From positions 26,213,154-26,277,153 of the forward strand of contig NC_037689.1 in NCBI RefSeq assembly GCF_003255815.1: DNA of 64,000 nt. The letters run 5' to 3'. Position 1 is the first letter of the stretch. Each line of letters opens with the position of its first letter. The DNA comes from Theropithecus gelada (taxonomy: Eukaryota > Chordata > Mammalia > Primates > Cercopithecidae). The position numbers and the translations under genes are program-made. Positions 45,857 to 57,163 of the stretch are shown here, piece after piece. The notes beneath the pieces are model-generated. The model ran no database searches. It was not told where the DNA came from and saw only the letters and a program-made list of their open reading frames with translations.

Positions 45857-46899
45857 TTAGATTTTTCTTAAAATTAAATGATAGGTATTAAATGTGCCAT
45901 TCTTTCCACTTTTAAATAATTGCAAAAATTGAAGACAACAGATAAACAATGTAACACCTGGCTTCAGAAAAAAAAGAAACACTGATTAAAGAATATATGT
46001 CATTATGATATAGACGAAGTTTGAGTATAAACCTAAAAAGCAGTGGAAGGCAGTATTATTTACTTCGGGAAAATGACGTAAGCCCAGTTTAATCTTTAAA
46101 ACATTACTCTGGATAACGGACATGCTGATATCATAGTAAAATTCCCAGTACCCTTGCGCTAAAGGCCAGGCACTGCCTATTAAGAACCGAGAAAAATAAC
46201 TGCCATATTTGTTCCAAGCCAGAATACAGAAAGAAGGTCTTGTAAGTACTTAATAGGTATTTCAATCAAATTGGACCAGAAATGGAACAGAGGGAACCCA
46301 TCATGCTGCACTCTCAGGAGTAATTCAGTAACATTTGGAGAAATAAGGAAATGAGAGCTATGGTTTGAGCTTGAGAAAAATAATCTCTGTTTCTGTTTAC
46401 AGTGTAGGAGAGAGAAGCACTTGTGTCCAGTGGGAAATACCCAATTGGAGTTTCCAGGGAAGGAAACGTACAGAAGCCTTCTAGTAAAAGATTATTCCTA
46501 GAAAAGAAAATAGATCTAAATTCATTCAGAATCCTAATTGAAACACAAATGAAAAGATTCTACTACTATACAAGAAAATCTTCTAATTCAGAACAAGTCC
46601 ATACATTATGTTATTTAGGAGAGAATAAGATGAATTTAAAAGGTGGATGTCCTGGAATAATTAAGAGCAGCTTCTATGATTGCCAACAGTGAAACCAGAA
46701 ACACAACCTATTACTGAATAAGCGATTAAACTCTCATAAGTTCTGTTTGTGTAAACTCTGCTTGGGTGGCAGTTTCCTGTATTATTGAACTAATTTTTGC
46801 ATGCATTTGCCTATGCTTTTTGGAGCTATAAATAGAACTGTGCAATTTTTATTGAAATAAACATACGTAAGTGAAAGTCATGGTTTTCACTATGCAATT
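45857..46899. other. Unassigned sequence
   Basis: An 89-codon frame at 46423-46692 (+) has no recognised domain. No repeat is identified. Confidence 0.4.
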
Positions 46900-47264
46900 T
46901 GTATTAGTTCATTTTTATACTGCTATGAAAGAACACCCGAGACTGGGTAATTTCTAAAGAGAAAAAGGCTTAATGGACTCACAGTTCAGCATTGCTAAGG
47001 GCTTCAGGAAACTTACAATCATGGCGGAAGGGGAAGCAAACATGGCCTTCTTCACGTGGTGGCAGCAAGAAGTGCCGAGCAGAAGGGGGAAAAGCCCCTT
47101 ATAAAACCCTCAGATCTCATGAAGACTCACTCACTGTCACAGGAACGGTATGGCAGAAACCCCCCCATAACTCAATTATCTCCACCTGGTCCTGCCCTTG
47201 ACATGTGCAGATTATTACAATTCAGGGTGAGATTTGGGTGGGGATGCAGAGCCAAACCATATCA
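46900..47264 (-). mobile_element. MST-type MaLR solo LTR
   Basis: Complete 365-bp LTR, TG to CA, with caatt and taatt flanks (46895-46899, 47265-47269) matching at 4 of 5 bases. It includes 'cacccgagactgggtaattt' and 'cagagccaaaccatatca'. Confidence 0.95.
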
Positions 47265-47879
47265 TAATTCAATGAATATTCTCAAATATGTATAAGTAGG
47301 TATGCATTATCAACACCAGAAGAAAACATGAAAAGTGTATTCCTATCACATCAGAAAAGTGACTTTCTGGTGAATCCCTTTTATGCCCAGAGGCAAACAT
47401 GATTCTGTCATTTAACATCCTAGGTTAGCTTCTTTGCTCTTGAAATTTTTTGTGAACAGCATCTTATAGTGGGCATTTTTTTTTTCTCCAGCCCATTTTA
47501 CTACACATACGGTTTAGGAGATTCATTCACTTGGTTGTGCCTACTACCTTTTTAAAAACATTTTAATTATTGAACAGCATTTCATTATATGAAAACCATT
47601 GCAGTGTAGCTGTCTATTCTCCTATTAAAGGGCATTTGGCTGCTTTTACCTTAGGGCCTGTACGAAACAAGTTGGAATGATAATTCATGTGTGTGTCCAC
47701 TCTGGGATGTATATTTTTTATTTCTCTTGGGTAAACACCTACGTGTAGAATGATGTGGTCATGGGTGTATATGTGTGTAATTTGTTGTATGTGTATACAT
47801 GCCCATGAAAGTGGTCAAGATAGGCAAATAGTTTACAAATAAATATAGATACAATAGGAAATATATATGTGGCATATAT
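47265..47879. other. Unassigned sequence
   Basis: Text such as 'tggtgaatcccttttatgc' and 'gggcatttggctgctttta' may be old L1 antisense, but support is weak. Confidence 0.35.
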
Positions 47880-47901
47880 ATGTGTGTGTGTGTGTGTGTG
47901 T
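47880..47901. repeat. (TG)n microsatellite
   Basis: About 11 TG units preceded by TA-rich text. Confidence 0.95.
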
Positions 47902-47904
47902 ATA

Positions 47905-47945
47905 TCTCCACCTGGTCCCACCCTTGACTCGTGGGGGTTATTATA
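47905..47945 (-). repeat. 41-bp MST LTR fragment
   Basis: 'tctccacctggtcccaccc' onward matches an internal part of an MST LTR, compare 47179-47219. No other LTR sequence flanks it. It abuts the TG run. Confidence 0.7.
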
Positions 47946-48329
47946 CATAGGTATAAGCCAGGTGAATATTTTCTACTGTGTTTGTGCTTATAAAATATTT
48001 AGTAAAAAGTATACATTCAAATATTTGTGCATTTATACACAAACATATTAATATGAATAAATCATTTATGTTTTATATCTGTGCTACACAAATGATTTAT
48101 TTAAACATTTATGTATTTAAATGAATATTTATGTATACCTATATAATATATATTTATATAGCCCTTAATTAGTCTAGATGAATTTCATTTTATTGATATA
48201 TGCATGGTGAATAACTTTTTCCATTATATGTGGGGTAAATGAAACACAGTATATGACAGTTTGTGGGATGGACCTAAAGCAATGACAAACACACTTGGAT
48301 AACATCGCATACACATCCTAAAAGATAAG
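47946..48329. other. Unassigned AT-rich sequence
   Basis: ATTTATGTAT-type low-complexity words dominate. No gene. Confidence 0.4.
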
Positions 48330-48690
48330 TGTATTGGTCTGTTTTCACACTGCTAATAGAGACATACCTGAGACTGGGTAATTTATAAAGAAAAAGAGGT
48401 TTAATGGACTCACAGTTCCGCGTGACTGGGGAGGCCTCACAATCAAGGCAGCAGGCGAAAGACACGTTTTACCTGGTGGCAGACAAGAGAGAATGAGAGC
48501 CAAGTGAAAGGGATTTCCCTTCTAAAATCTTCAAATCTCATGAAACTTATTCACTACTGTGAGAACAGTGTGGGGGAAATCGCCCCCATGATTCAATTAA
48601 CTCCTACTGGGTCCCTCCCACAGCATGTAGAAATTATGGGAACTACAATTCAAGATGAGTTTTGGGTGGGGACACAGTCAAATCAGATCA
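48330..48690 (-). mobile_element. THE1-type MaLR solo LTR
   Basis: Complete 361-bp LTR from tgtattggtctgttttc to 'cagtcaaatcagatca'. Flanks ataag and agatg match poorly. Confidence 0.94.
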
Positions 48691-48742
48691 AGATGAAATG
48701 TGATATATTAAGGAACTCAGTTTCTCAACTTAAGAAGCTATA

Positions 48743-49322
48743 ATGACCCAGCCATCCCATTACTGGGTATATACCCAAAAGATTATAAATCATGCTGCTA
48801 TAAAGACACATGCACACGTATGTTTATTGCAGCACTATTCACAATAGCAAAGACTTGGAATCAACCCAAATGTCCATCAGTGACAGACTGGATTAAGAAA
48901 ATGTGGCACATATACACCATGGAATACTATGCAGCCATAAAAAAGGATGAGTTCGTGTCCTTTGTAGGGACATGGATGCAGCTGGAAACCATCATTCTCA
49001 GCAAACTATCGCAAGAACAGAAAACCAAACACCGCATGTTCTCACGCATAGGTGGGAATTGAACAATGAGATCACTTGGACACGGGAAGGGGAACATCAC
49101 ACACTGGGGCCTATTGTGAGGAGGGGGGAGGGGGGAGGGATGGCATTGGGAGTTATACCTGATGTAAATGACGAGTTGATGGGTGCTGACGAGTTGATGG
49201 GTGCAGCACACCAACATGGCACATGTATACATACGTAACAAACCTGCACGTTGTGCACATGTACCCTAGGACTTAAAGTATAATAAAAAAATAAAAAAAT
49301 TAAAAAATTAAAAATTAAAAAT
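48743..49322 (+). mobile_element. Young L1 (L1PA-type), strongly 5'-truncated
   Basis: It keeps the end of ORF2, the G-rich 3' UTR stretch (49121-49139) and a patterned A-rich tail. agaagctata flanks it (48733-48742 and 49323-49332), a clean target duplication. A 17-18-base unit beginning gacgagttgatgggtgc is doubled at 49170-49204, which I recall from Old World monkey L1s. Confidence 0.95.
48745..49062 (+). pseudogene. L1 ORF2p C-terminal remnant
   Basis: This is the last 105 codons of L1 ORF2, still open to the natural stop. The full protein combines endonuclease and reverse transcriptase for retrotransposition. This part lies after the catalytic domains, so it has no activity alone. Visible family marks include WNQPKCPS, YYAAIKKDEF, GTWMQLE and a KHRMFS...IGGN end. 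It lacks a promoter and a start because the element is truncated on insertion. Confidence 0.93.
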
Positions 49323-49339
49323 AGAAGCTATAAAAAGAC

Positions 49340-49575
49340 ACACACAATCCCCACATACCACAAAAATATTTTTTAAAATACAGACTTAATAAAAATTGAA
49401 ATATTTTTATTTTCAAAAGATGCTGTTACTATATATATGTAACAGACTGGGGAAAAAACATTAGCAACCCATGTAACAGGCATGGATCTTTTATATGTGG
49501 TATCTAAAATAAAAACTTATAACTTGATGATGAGAAACAACATCTTTTTAAAATTTGCATTGGGTAAAAGAACAT
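49340..49575. other. Unassigned AT-rich sequence
   Basis: No repeat or gene is recognised. Confidence 0.4.
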
Positions 49576-49577
49576 TA

Positions 49578-49639
49578 TTGCACCATTGCATTCCAGCCTA
49601 GGTGACAGAACAATACCTTGCCTCAAAAAAAAAAAAAAA
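49578..49639 (+). mobile_element. Alu 3'-end fragment
   Basis: 'caccattgcattccagccta' to a 16-A tail. Only the last 60 bases of an Alu are present. Confidence 0.85.
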
Positions 49640-50110
49640 GTTTCTTTAAAATTTATGCTGTCTACAAGAGACATACTTTAAATTTGAAGAAATGCATTGG
49701 TTGAGATTAAAAGAATGGAAAAAACAGATATCACACAACAGTAAAGGTGGAAAGCTAGAAAACTTATACTGATATCAGAAAAAGTAGATTTTAAGACAGG
49801 GTGTGCTGCTGTAGGTAATACGAGACTTTGCATTGATGACAAAGCTCAGTGTATCCAGGAGAAATCGAAATTACGAATGTATATGTGTTCAATACAATGG
49901 CTTCAAAGTCTGTGAATGAGAAACTGAGTGAATAAGAAAGATAGACAAAAGCAATAACAAAAAATAGGGGAATATTCTAAAACAACTGTCACAGTAATTG
50001 ATAGAACAAATAAGCTAAGTAGACTAAAAGGCAGTCAGTATAGAATATCTGAAAAATATTATTCACCACCAAATGTTATGTATACTTATTGCATAGACAC
50101 CAAAAATTTC
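49640..50110 (+). mobile_element. L1M ORF2 endonuclease-region fragment
   Basis: 'gctgtctacaagagacatac', 'aaaagaatggaaaaaacaga' and 'tactgatatcagaaaaagta' follow L1 ORF2. All frames are broken. Confidence 0.75.
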
Positions 50111-50830
50111 CAGAATGTGCATTTTTTTTTTTTCAAGTGCACAGGGAAACTTAACTAAGGTAGACTAACCCTATTCTGGCTTATAACACAAAATAGAGTA
50201 CACTTTTATACAAACTGTAACTTTTAATAAGCAATTCCAATGTTTTCTGTCCTTCATTGTTTCTGACAGGAAGTCAGCTATTATTCATGCCATTGTTTTC
50301 CTGTATGTACCATGTCATTTTTGTTTTCTTGCTGATTTCAAAACTTCTCCTTTTCATGTTTGTATTTTGGATGTTTCACCCAAGAAAAACCACTGACACC
50401 CTCTGACCCTCCTTTTCTCATCTTGCAGCCTGGCAATAATAATACTGATGACTTTGGAAGGATTACAGATAATCTACCTAAAGTGGCTACTCTTTATGTT
50501 GTATTTCAAGTCTTCTAAAAGAATGAAAGTTCAGTTCCAGTGATTGTGGTCTTCTTTCAGGAACCTAGGTACTATTGGGCTCCACCTGCGAAATGACTTC
50601 ACTCTTTAAAGTGAGCCAAGGCCCTAGTCAAATACATCTCAGTGGACTACTAGTTATCCCCATGATATGCAGTGGAGTAGAAATCCTGTGCCTAATGGGG
50701 TGACCTCCTTGGTTTTCAGCACCAATTCTATCAATTAGTAGGTGGACCGATGTCTAGTCCTAGATGGACTAGCATGATATGAGCCACTTGGCCTAGCTTA
50801 AGAGGAACGCATTGCTCTTTCTATATTTTC
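50111..50830. other. Mostly unassigned; MIR-like patch inside
   Basis: Apart from the possible MIR at 50405-50510 no repeat or gene is recognised. Confidence 0.4.
50405..50510 (+). repeat. Possible MIR SINE fragment
   Basis: 'ccttttctcatcttgcagcc' followed by 'aataataatactgatga' and an 'aaggattacagat' segment is compatible with the MIR core in which a CTCATCTGTAAAATGGG block precedes AATAATA. Weak. Confidence 0.35.
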
Positions 50831-50835
50831 CTCTG

Positions 50836-51181
50836 TGATGTGGATTGGCTGTGTCCCCACCCGAATCACATCTTCAATTGTAGCTCCCATAATTCCCATG
50901 TGTTGTGGGAACAACCTGTGGGAGATAATTGAATCTTGGGGGCAGTTTCCCCCATACTGTTTCTATCCTAGTGATCTGATGGTTTTATAATGGGTTTCCC
51001 CTTTCACTTGGCTCTCTTTGTTTCTTGCCTGATTCCATGTAAGACGTGACTTTCACCTTCCACCATGATTGTGAGGCCTCCCCAGCCATGTGGAACTGTG
51101 AGTCCATTAAACCTCTTTTTCTTTGTAACTTACCCTGTCTCAGATATGTCTTTATCAACAGCATGAAAATGGACAAATACA
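50836..51181 (+). mobile_element. THE1-type MaLR solo LTR
   Basis: Complete 346-bp LTR from tgatgtggattggctgtgtc to 'gacaaatac a'. Flanks ctctg and ccctg (50831-50835, 51182-51186) match at 4 of 5 bases. Confidence 0.95.
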
Positions 51182-51186
51182 CCCTG

Positions 51187-51570
51187 GTTGCCTGATTTTT
51201 TTCTGGAGTATGCCATCCTTGAAATCTGAATTTTGATATAGAAAGAACTGAGAGTTACACATGGATTTTGGGAACATAGAACAAAGGAAATCCCTTTCCA
51301 AAATCTGCCTTATTTCTGGCTTAGATGGTATATTCTTTCCCATGAATCAATTTAGCTGGACAGCATTCTACATTATGGTTTGAGGTAAACCTCCATCCAT
51401 TGAGAAAGTGATTTTAACATTGTCTGGTCTCCTGTGATTACAGTTTCCTCAGGATTTGCTGTTATGGGGTAGGATTTGGAAGATGTAGTAGCCTTCCTAG
51501 AAAAAAATATTATCTTAATTTTACTTTCTCATATTGAGTAAAATGTGACTTTATGATTTCCTCTTGGTGT
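51187..51570. other. Unassigned sequence
   Basis: No gene or repeat is recognised. Confidence 0.4.
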
Positions 51571-51629
51571 TCCTTCTCTCACACAGACACACATATGTAA
51601 ACATTTGTACATATACACGTTTGTATAAA

Positions 51630-51818
51630 ATCTTTTATATATCATTTTATATATATCAAATCTATATATAGATATCTATATCTATATAGAGAAATCTCTC
51701 TATATAAAATCTGTATATATAGAAATCTATATATATAGCTATCTATATATACAAATCTATATATATAAAAATCTATATATTTAGGGAGATTTTATATATA
51801 TATATATAGAGAGAGAGT
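51630..51818. repeat. (TCTATATA)-type low-complexity tract
   Basis: Irregular ATCTATATAT and AAATCTATATA units, followed by a short GA run. The tract is rich in short self-complementary words. Confidence 0.9.
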
Positions 51819-51830
51819 GTTTTCATGATA

Positions 51831-52565
51831 TCATAAAACAAGAAGCTTGTTTCTTCTATAATCCAATAACAAAAAATAAACATATATTATAAATTTATAC
51901 TTGAACTCACTGAAAAATAATGAGAGAAATATTCAAAACATTATCTATTGAAATTCCTACAAGATGTCTGGCAACATTTCTGGTAATATTATTTTGGGGA
52001 ATATGAGAAGTTTTGAGCTGGATGACAATATGAGCACATTATTTTGTAGCTGCTTGAGTGACAGTCCTTAGGAAGTGATGAGGAGAAACTCTTTATGGCT
52101 TATTTTCAAGCCGTTGGAAGTTGCTTAGGGCTACACTGAAAATGCGTCTTCTCTGGATTTTCCCTGTTTGACATGATTGTCCAGAGCTTAGATGAAGACA
52201 TAAAGACATGTTCATCTTACATGGCTTGGAGTAATATTTTACGTTGTAGAGAAAATGAACATGACTAGCCAAAATATGATGAAACTGAACAGGGAAAGCA
52301 TAAAGTTTGAAATTTCATTTTTTAAAGGCAACATTGAGGACTCCTAGTTTAATAGTTTATTAACTCCACTTGATAGATGCATGCTGTCAAGAGAAAGATT
52401 ACCATCTCAGATTCTGATTAGATCATGCCCAGGGTGATGCATTTATTTCTGATGGCCACATTTTAAGACACACATTGAAAACCTATGGCAAATCCAGAAA
52501 AAAGTTTCCCTGAGGTTCGAAGGACTCACAATAGTGTTATGTGAGGATCCACTGAAGGACTCCAC
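51831..52565. other. Unassigned sequence
   Basis: No gene or repeat is recognised. Confidence 0.4.
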
Positions 52566-52574
52566 ATTCATTCA

Positions 52575-52873
52575 TTTATCTATATTTTAGAGACAGGGTG
52601 TCACTCTGTTGCTTAGGCTGGAGTGTAGTGGTGTGATCATAGTTCACTGCAGCCTCATCCTCCTGGGCTCAAGTGATTCTCCCACCTCAGCATCCTGAGT
52701 AGCTGGGTCTACAGGCAACACAGCAATACTCCTGGCTAATTTTTAAATTTTTTTTTTTGTAGAGAAGGGGTTTTTGCTATGTATCCCAGGCTAGTCTTGA
52801 TTTCCTGGCCTCAAGAAATCCTCCTTCCTTGGCCTCCCAAAATGCTAGGATTATAGGCATGAACCACCAGGCC
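52575..52873 (-). mobile_element. Alu (AluJ-like)
   Basis: Antisense Alu from 'ttagagacagggtgtcactc' to 'gaaccaccaggcc', heavily mutated. Confidence 0.92.
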
Positions 52874-53029
52874 AGTGGATTCCACCTTTTAAGGCCAAAG
52901 GACAGATAGGGGATATGAGATCTGCGTTTTAGTACTGAATATTTGAGGAGCTAACACTTATATGTCTAAGATATACAATATTGATATATAATTATATATG
53001 TGAATAATTCATCCTTTTAAAAGGACATC

Positions 53030-53465
53030 ATGTCATTGGCAACAATATGAAGGACCCTAGAGTTTACTATGTTAAGTGAAATAAGCCAACTGCAGAAAGA
53101 CAAATACCACATGATCTTTCTTCTATGTGGGGTTTAGAAAAGTCAAATACATGGAAATAGAATAGAACGGTGGTTACCCTGGATGGGAAGGATGGGAAGA
53201 TGATGGTCAAAGTACCAAGGTGGAGTTCTATAGGATGAGTAGGTCTAGAGAACCAATGTAAAAGAGAAGGATATAGATAATAATATTGTATTGTATACTG
53301 TAAGTTTGCCAAGGCAGAAGATTTTAGGTGCTCTTACCACATAAAAAGTATGTATACAAAGAGATGTATATGTTAATGTGCATGACTGTAGCAATCATTT
53401 CACTATATGTAAATATATCGAAGTATCATACTGTACACCTTAAATATATACAACAAACGTTTCTT
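53030..53465 (+). mobile_element. L1MA/L1MB 3'-end fragment
   Basis: 'agtgaaataagccaactgca', 'agacaaataccacatgatct', 'tggttaccctggatgggaag' and a 'tgtacaccttaaatatatac' end match the L1M 3' UTR. Confidence 0.85.
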
Positions 53466-53932
53466 AAATCATCACACACATCAGCCAATGCTTGCTCTGA
53501 TGCACATATGCTATCTCTATGACCAGAAACTCCTTTGAAGGAACATTAATAGATCAAATGGAAATAGATTCGGAGAATGTATGGCTCATTCTAAAGCTAA
53601 TTTGAAGGACAGTAACAAGTAGAGATCTGGATGCCATCCACCCAGGGAGGATGTGTATCTCAGTGCACTCACATGACAGGTAGCTTTATTTTCCTTCAGT
53701 GCATAGAGCATCATTTTAGTCTTCATTTCCTTTTGAAAGTTGTAAGCTCACAATTATTAATGCAGGTGATGTGACTAAATTAAGTGCATACAAAGGGAAA
53801 AAAAGATGGTGCAATATTTGTATCTTATCATTCCACTTTACCCATATCCATATAGACATGTGTATATACATATACACACGTATCTAAATACATATATGTA
53901 TATCAGAATGAACGTTCCTTTGTTTCTATCTC
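53466..53932. other. Unassigned sequence
   Basis: No gene or repeat is recognised. Confidence 0.4.
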
Positions 53933-54066
53933 TGTCTTCCTTCCTTCCTCTCTCCCATCCTGCCTTCCTTCCTTCCTCTTTTCTTTCTTTTTTCTACTTT
54001 TCTTTCTTTCTTTCTTTCGTTGGTCTTTCTGTCTTCTTTCTTTTCTTTCTTTTTTTCTTTCTTCTT
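53933..54066. repeat. Pyrimidine tract, (CTTC)n then (CTTT)n
   Basis: CTTC units with a CCATCCTG break are followed by CTTT units. Frames across it are Ser- and Phe-rich artefacts. Confidence 0.93.
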
Positions 54067-54166
54067 ATTCATAGCATAAACTTATAATAAAGGAGCTTGC
54101 TAAGTAATATTTTCTTCTTAAAATTTTAGTTCATAAAGCTTAGTATCAGTTTATTGAGTAGTTACC

Positions 54167-54541
54167 TGTATTAGTCCATTCTCATGCTGCTAATAAAGAC
54201 ATACCCGAGACTGGGTAATTTGTAAGGAAAGAGGTTTAATTGACTCACAGTTACGCAGGGCTGCGGAGGCCTGAGGAAACTTACAATCATGGCGGAAGGA
54301 GAAGTAAACACATCCTTCACATGGCAGCAGCAAGGAGAAATGCAGAGTGAAGCGAAGGAAAACCCCCTTATAAAACCAGCAGATGTCGTGAAAACTCACT
54401 CACTATCGCGAGAACAGCATGGAGGTAAACTCCCCCATGATTCAATCACCTCCAACCAGGTCCTTCCTATGATACGTGGGGATTACGGAAACTACAGTTC
54501 AGGGTGAGATTTGGGTGGGAACACAGAGCCAAACCTGATCA
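54167..54541 (-). mobile_element. THE1/MST-type MaLR solo LTR
   Basis: Complete 375-bp LTR from tgtattagtccattctcatg to 'gagccaaacctgatca'. Flanks ttacc and ctacc (54162-54166, 54542-54546) match at 4 of 5 bases. Confidence 0.95.
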
Positions 54542-54616
54542 CTACCTTTCTCCTTTAACACTCTGTAACATTAAAAAATGTTCTTATCTACTGTTTTAGT
54601 TTTCTCAAAAGCTAGG

Positions 54617-54762
54617 CAAGTAGTGAGCTACACAGGAGGCTGAGACTGGAGGATTGCTTGAACCCAGGAGTTCAAGGCTGTAGTGATCTAGGATCATGCC
54701 ACTGCCCTCCAGCTTAAGCAACAGAGCAAAATCTTGTCTCAAAAAAATTTGAAAAAAAAGAA
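54617..54762 (+). mobile_element. Alu right-arm fragment (FRAM-like)
   Basis: 'acacaggaggctgagactgg' to 'gcaaaatcttgtctc' plus an A-rich tail. Only the right arm is present and it is old. Confidence 0.85.
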
Positions 54763-55115
54763 TCATTTGTCCTTAGTCTTATAGAACAAGCCATTCAGCT
54801 GCAGGGAAAGCATGTCTTTTGGAAATATTAACTGGGAATTGTGACTTAGAAGTGACAGGTCAGAGATTTGCAGGCTCAGAGGACTGCAGGAGGAAAGTTC
54901 AAGGGTAAACAGGATCACTCAACGGATCACCTAACATCTCATCTTCTGCTTTTTTTTCCCTCTCATTTTCTATGAAGCCATGAGGGAATTAAGGAGACAC
55001 AATCAATGACATGGCTCAGAAGGCAGCAACTCTCACCATAGGTCTCACTCATTTTTCCTTAATTTAAAGTAAGGAGAGCACAGAAACAATAACCAACAAG
55101 CCAAATCTCTCCCAC
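54763..55115. other. Unassigned sequence
   Basis: No gene or repeat is recognised. Confidence 0.4.
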
Positions 55116-55677
55116 TGTAGCAGAACCAGCCGCAGACAAAACCTCTCAGATACCGGGTTGTAGAAGGAAGGGCTTTATTCAGCTGGGAGCATCGGCAAGC
55201 TACTGCCTTAAAATCCGAGCTCCCCGAGTGCACAATCTCTGTCCCTTTGAAGGGCTCACAACACTAAAGATTTCACATGAAAGGGTCGTGATTGATTTGA
55301 GCAAGCAGGGGGTACGTGACAGGGGCTGCACGCACCAGTGGTCAGAGAGAAACAGAACAGAGCAGGGAGTTTCACAATGTTCTTCTATACAATGTCAGGA
55401 ACATCGGTTTCTAAGTCATGAGTTGATTTTTAACTACTGGGTTTAGGCCAGGCAGACCCAAACCTGGTTCCGGGCCTGGCACCGGGCTGCCTGTCTTTGG
55501 TTTTACTTCCTTGTTTTTTTCTTAAAACAGGTACTGAGTATAAAATAATATAAAAGAATATGAGAGGGTCTCTCTCTTTCCTCACCACTGCCTTTTTTGT
55601 ATGGACTATGGGAGTTATAGGCTCTCCACCCCCTAAAAATTTGCTGAAAATCACTGACATAAAACATACTGATTCCA
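55116..55677 (-). mobile_element. Class I-like ERV LTR; left boundary firm, right boundary not
   Basis: On the minus strand it ends TGCTACA with a 'gctgaataaagcccttcc' polyadenylation region and 'gttttgtctgcggctggttc' U5. The U3 has 'aggcagcccggtgccaggc' text. The start is uncertain (between 55529 and 55677). It abuts the next LTR, which faces the other way. Confidence 0.65.
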
Positions 55678-56114
55678 TGTTAAAGCAAACTAAATATGGC
55701 CTGAGAAGGACTCTGTACTTCTATATTTGAGTCCTTGTGGATGAACTGTAACCTAGCTTAATAGGCAGACAAGATTGAATATTTAACACAGAAGTATGTG
55801 CCTGTAACAATAGCTAAGTCTTGGCCAATCCCAGTGGCCGTACTTCAACCACTTATAGACTGCTAGGTATTCACACTGTGTTCAAATAAGGCAAATGGTA
55901 GCCAGTAACTAATCCAGCTGTTTCTGTACCTCACTGCTGATTTCTGTACATCACTTTCCTTTTTTGTTGTCTATAAATTTGTTCTGACCACGAGGTATCC
56001 CTGCAGTCTCTCTGAATCTGCTGGGATTCTGGGGGCTGCCCGATTCATGAATCACTCATTGCTCAATTAAACTCCTTTAAATTTAATTCAGCTGAAGTTT
56101 TTCTTTTAAGAACA
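55678..56114 (+). mobile_element. Solitary class I-like ERV LTR, copy 1
   Basis: Runs from tgttaaagcaaactaaatat to aagaaca with 'cttggccaatcccagtggcc', 'gttctgaccacgaggtatcc' and an 'aattaaactcctttaaattt' segment. The same family lies on the minus strand at 62032-62462. Family name not fixed. Confidence 0.75.
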
Positions 56115-56645
56115 AGAAAAGGCATAATACCTTGTTTAATGTGTAGACACAGGAGCCTTCGGAATGAAGACCCAACCTCCCAATAAGGTTCAAAGCTTAT
56201 ATACCATCCTGAGTTTACAAGAAAGATAGTGGCTTGGAACCCTGTGAAACAGGTAGTGGAAGTGGGAGAAGAGGGATTCCATTGAGGAACAGTAAAAGAT
56301 TGCTAAGGAGAATGGTTGGGTCAGGGAACAGAGATTAACTGGTAAATAGTTTTTTGTTGAAATGCAAATGACCCTTGGAAACACTCTTTCTAGTTGTAAA
56401 AAGATGTGCTCAACTGTGGTTACATCTTAGTCTTCCTTTGTGCAACAGGCAATGAGGTAACAGGGAAGGGAAAAAAGACTTGTTCTCCTGTGGGGTCTGG
56501 ATCTTAGGCAGATACAGGAACTTCAGCTTCTTTGGGAGAGATGGTACAGGGTGGGAGGAAGATCAGACCTTGAGGCTTCTTCAGTGGAGCATATGCCAAT
56601 GTGCCATATTTAAGGGTGTTGGTTTCTGAGCCCCGATAAAATTTC
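56112..56645. repeat. Dispersed repeat, copy 2 (LTR-like, family unknown)
   Basis: The sister of 40258-40775, same orientation, more intact in the middle ('gttgaaatgcaaatgaccct') and at the end ('gtttctgagccccgataaa'). Confidence 0.6.
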
Positions 56646-56651
56646 TTTTAC

Positions 56652-57055
56652 TTTTTTTTTTTTTTTTTTTTTTTTACTTTTTAAAATTTCAAGAAGTTTG
56701 GGGGAACAGGTAGTGTTTGGTTAAACGAATAAGTTCTTTAATGGTGATTTCTGAGATTTTGGTGCACCCATCACCCGAGCAGTATACACTATACCCAAGT
56801 TGTAGTCTTTTATCTCTCACCTGCCTTCCACCCTTTCCCCAGGTCCCCAAAGTCCATTGCATCATTCTTCTGCCTTTGCATCCTCATAGCGTATCTTTTT
56901 CATATAATGACTTATTTTATTCTGGGTAGATACCTAGGAGTGGGATTGCTGGATCAAGTGACAGATCAATTTTTAGTTCTTTAAGGAATCTCACACTGTT
57001 TTCCATAGTGGTTGTACTAGTTTACATTCCCACCAACAGTGTAAAAGTGTTCTCT
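56652..57055 (-). mobile_element. L1 3' end with internal deletion
   Basis: A 24-T tail is followed by antisense 3' UTR ('ttggtgcacccatcacccga'). It jumps at about 56912 to ORF2 text ('ctaggagtgggattgctgga', 'cattcccaccaacagtgtaa'). About 0.6 kb or more of L1 between them is missing. Confidence 0.88.
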
Positions 57056-57163
57056 TTCTTTTGCATTTTCAAATGGTTGAAAAAAGTTCAAAAGTACTGT
57101 ATTTCATGACATGCAAAATTATATGAGATTCAAATTTCAGTATCTATAAATAAAACATTATTA

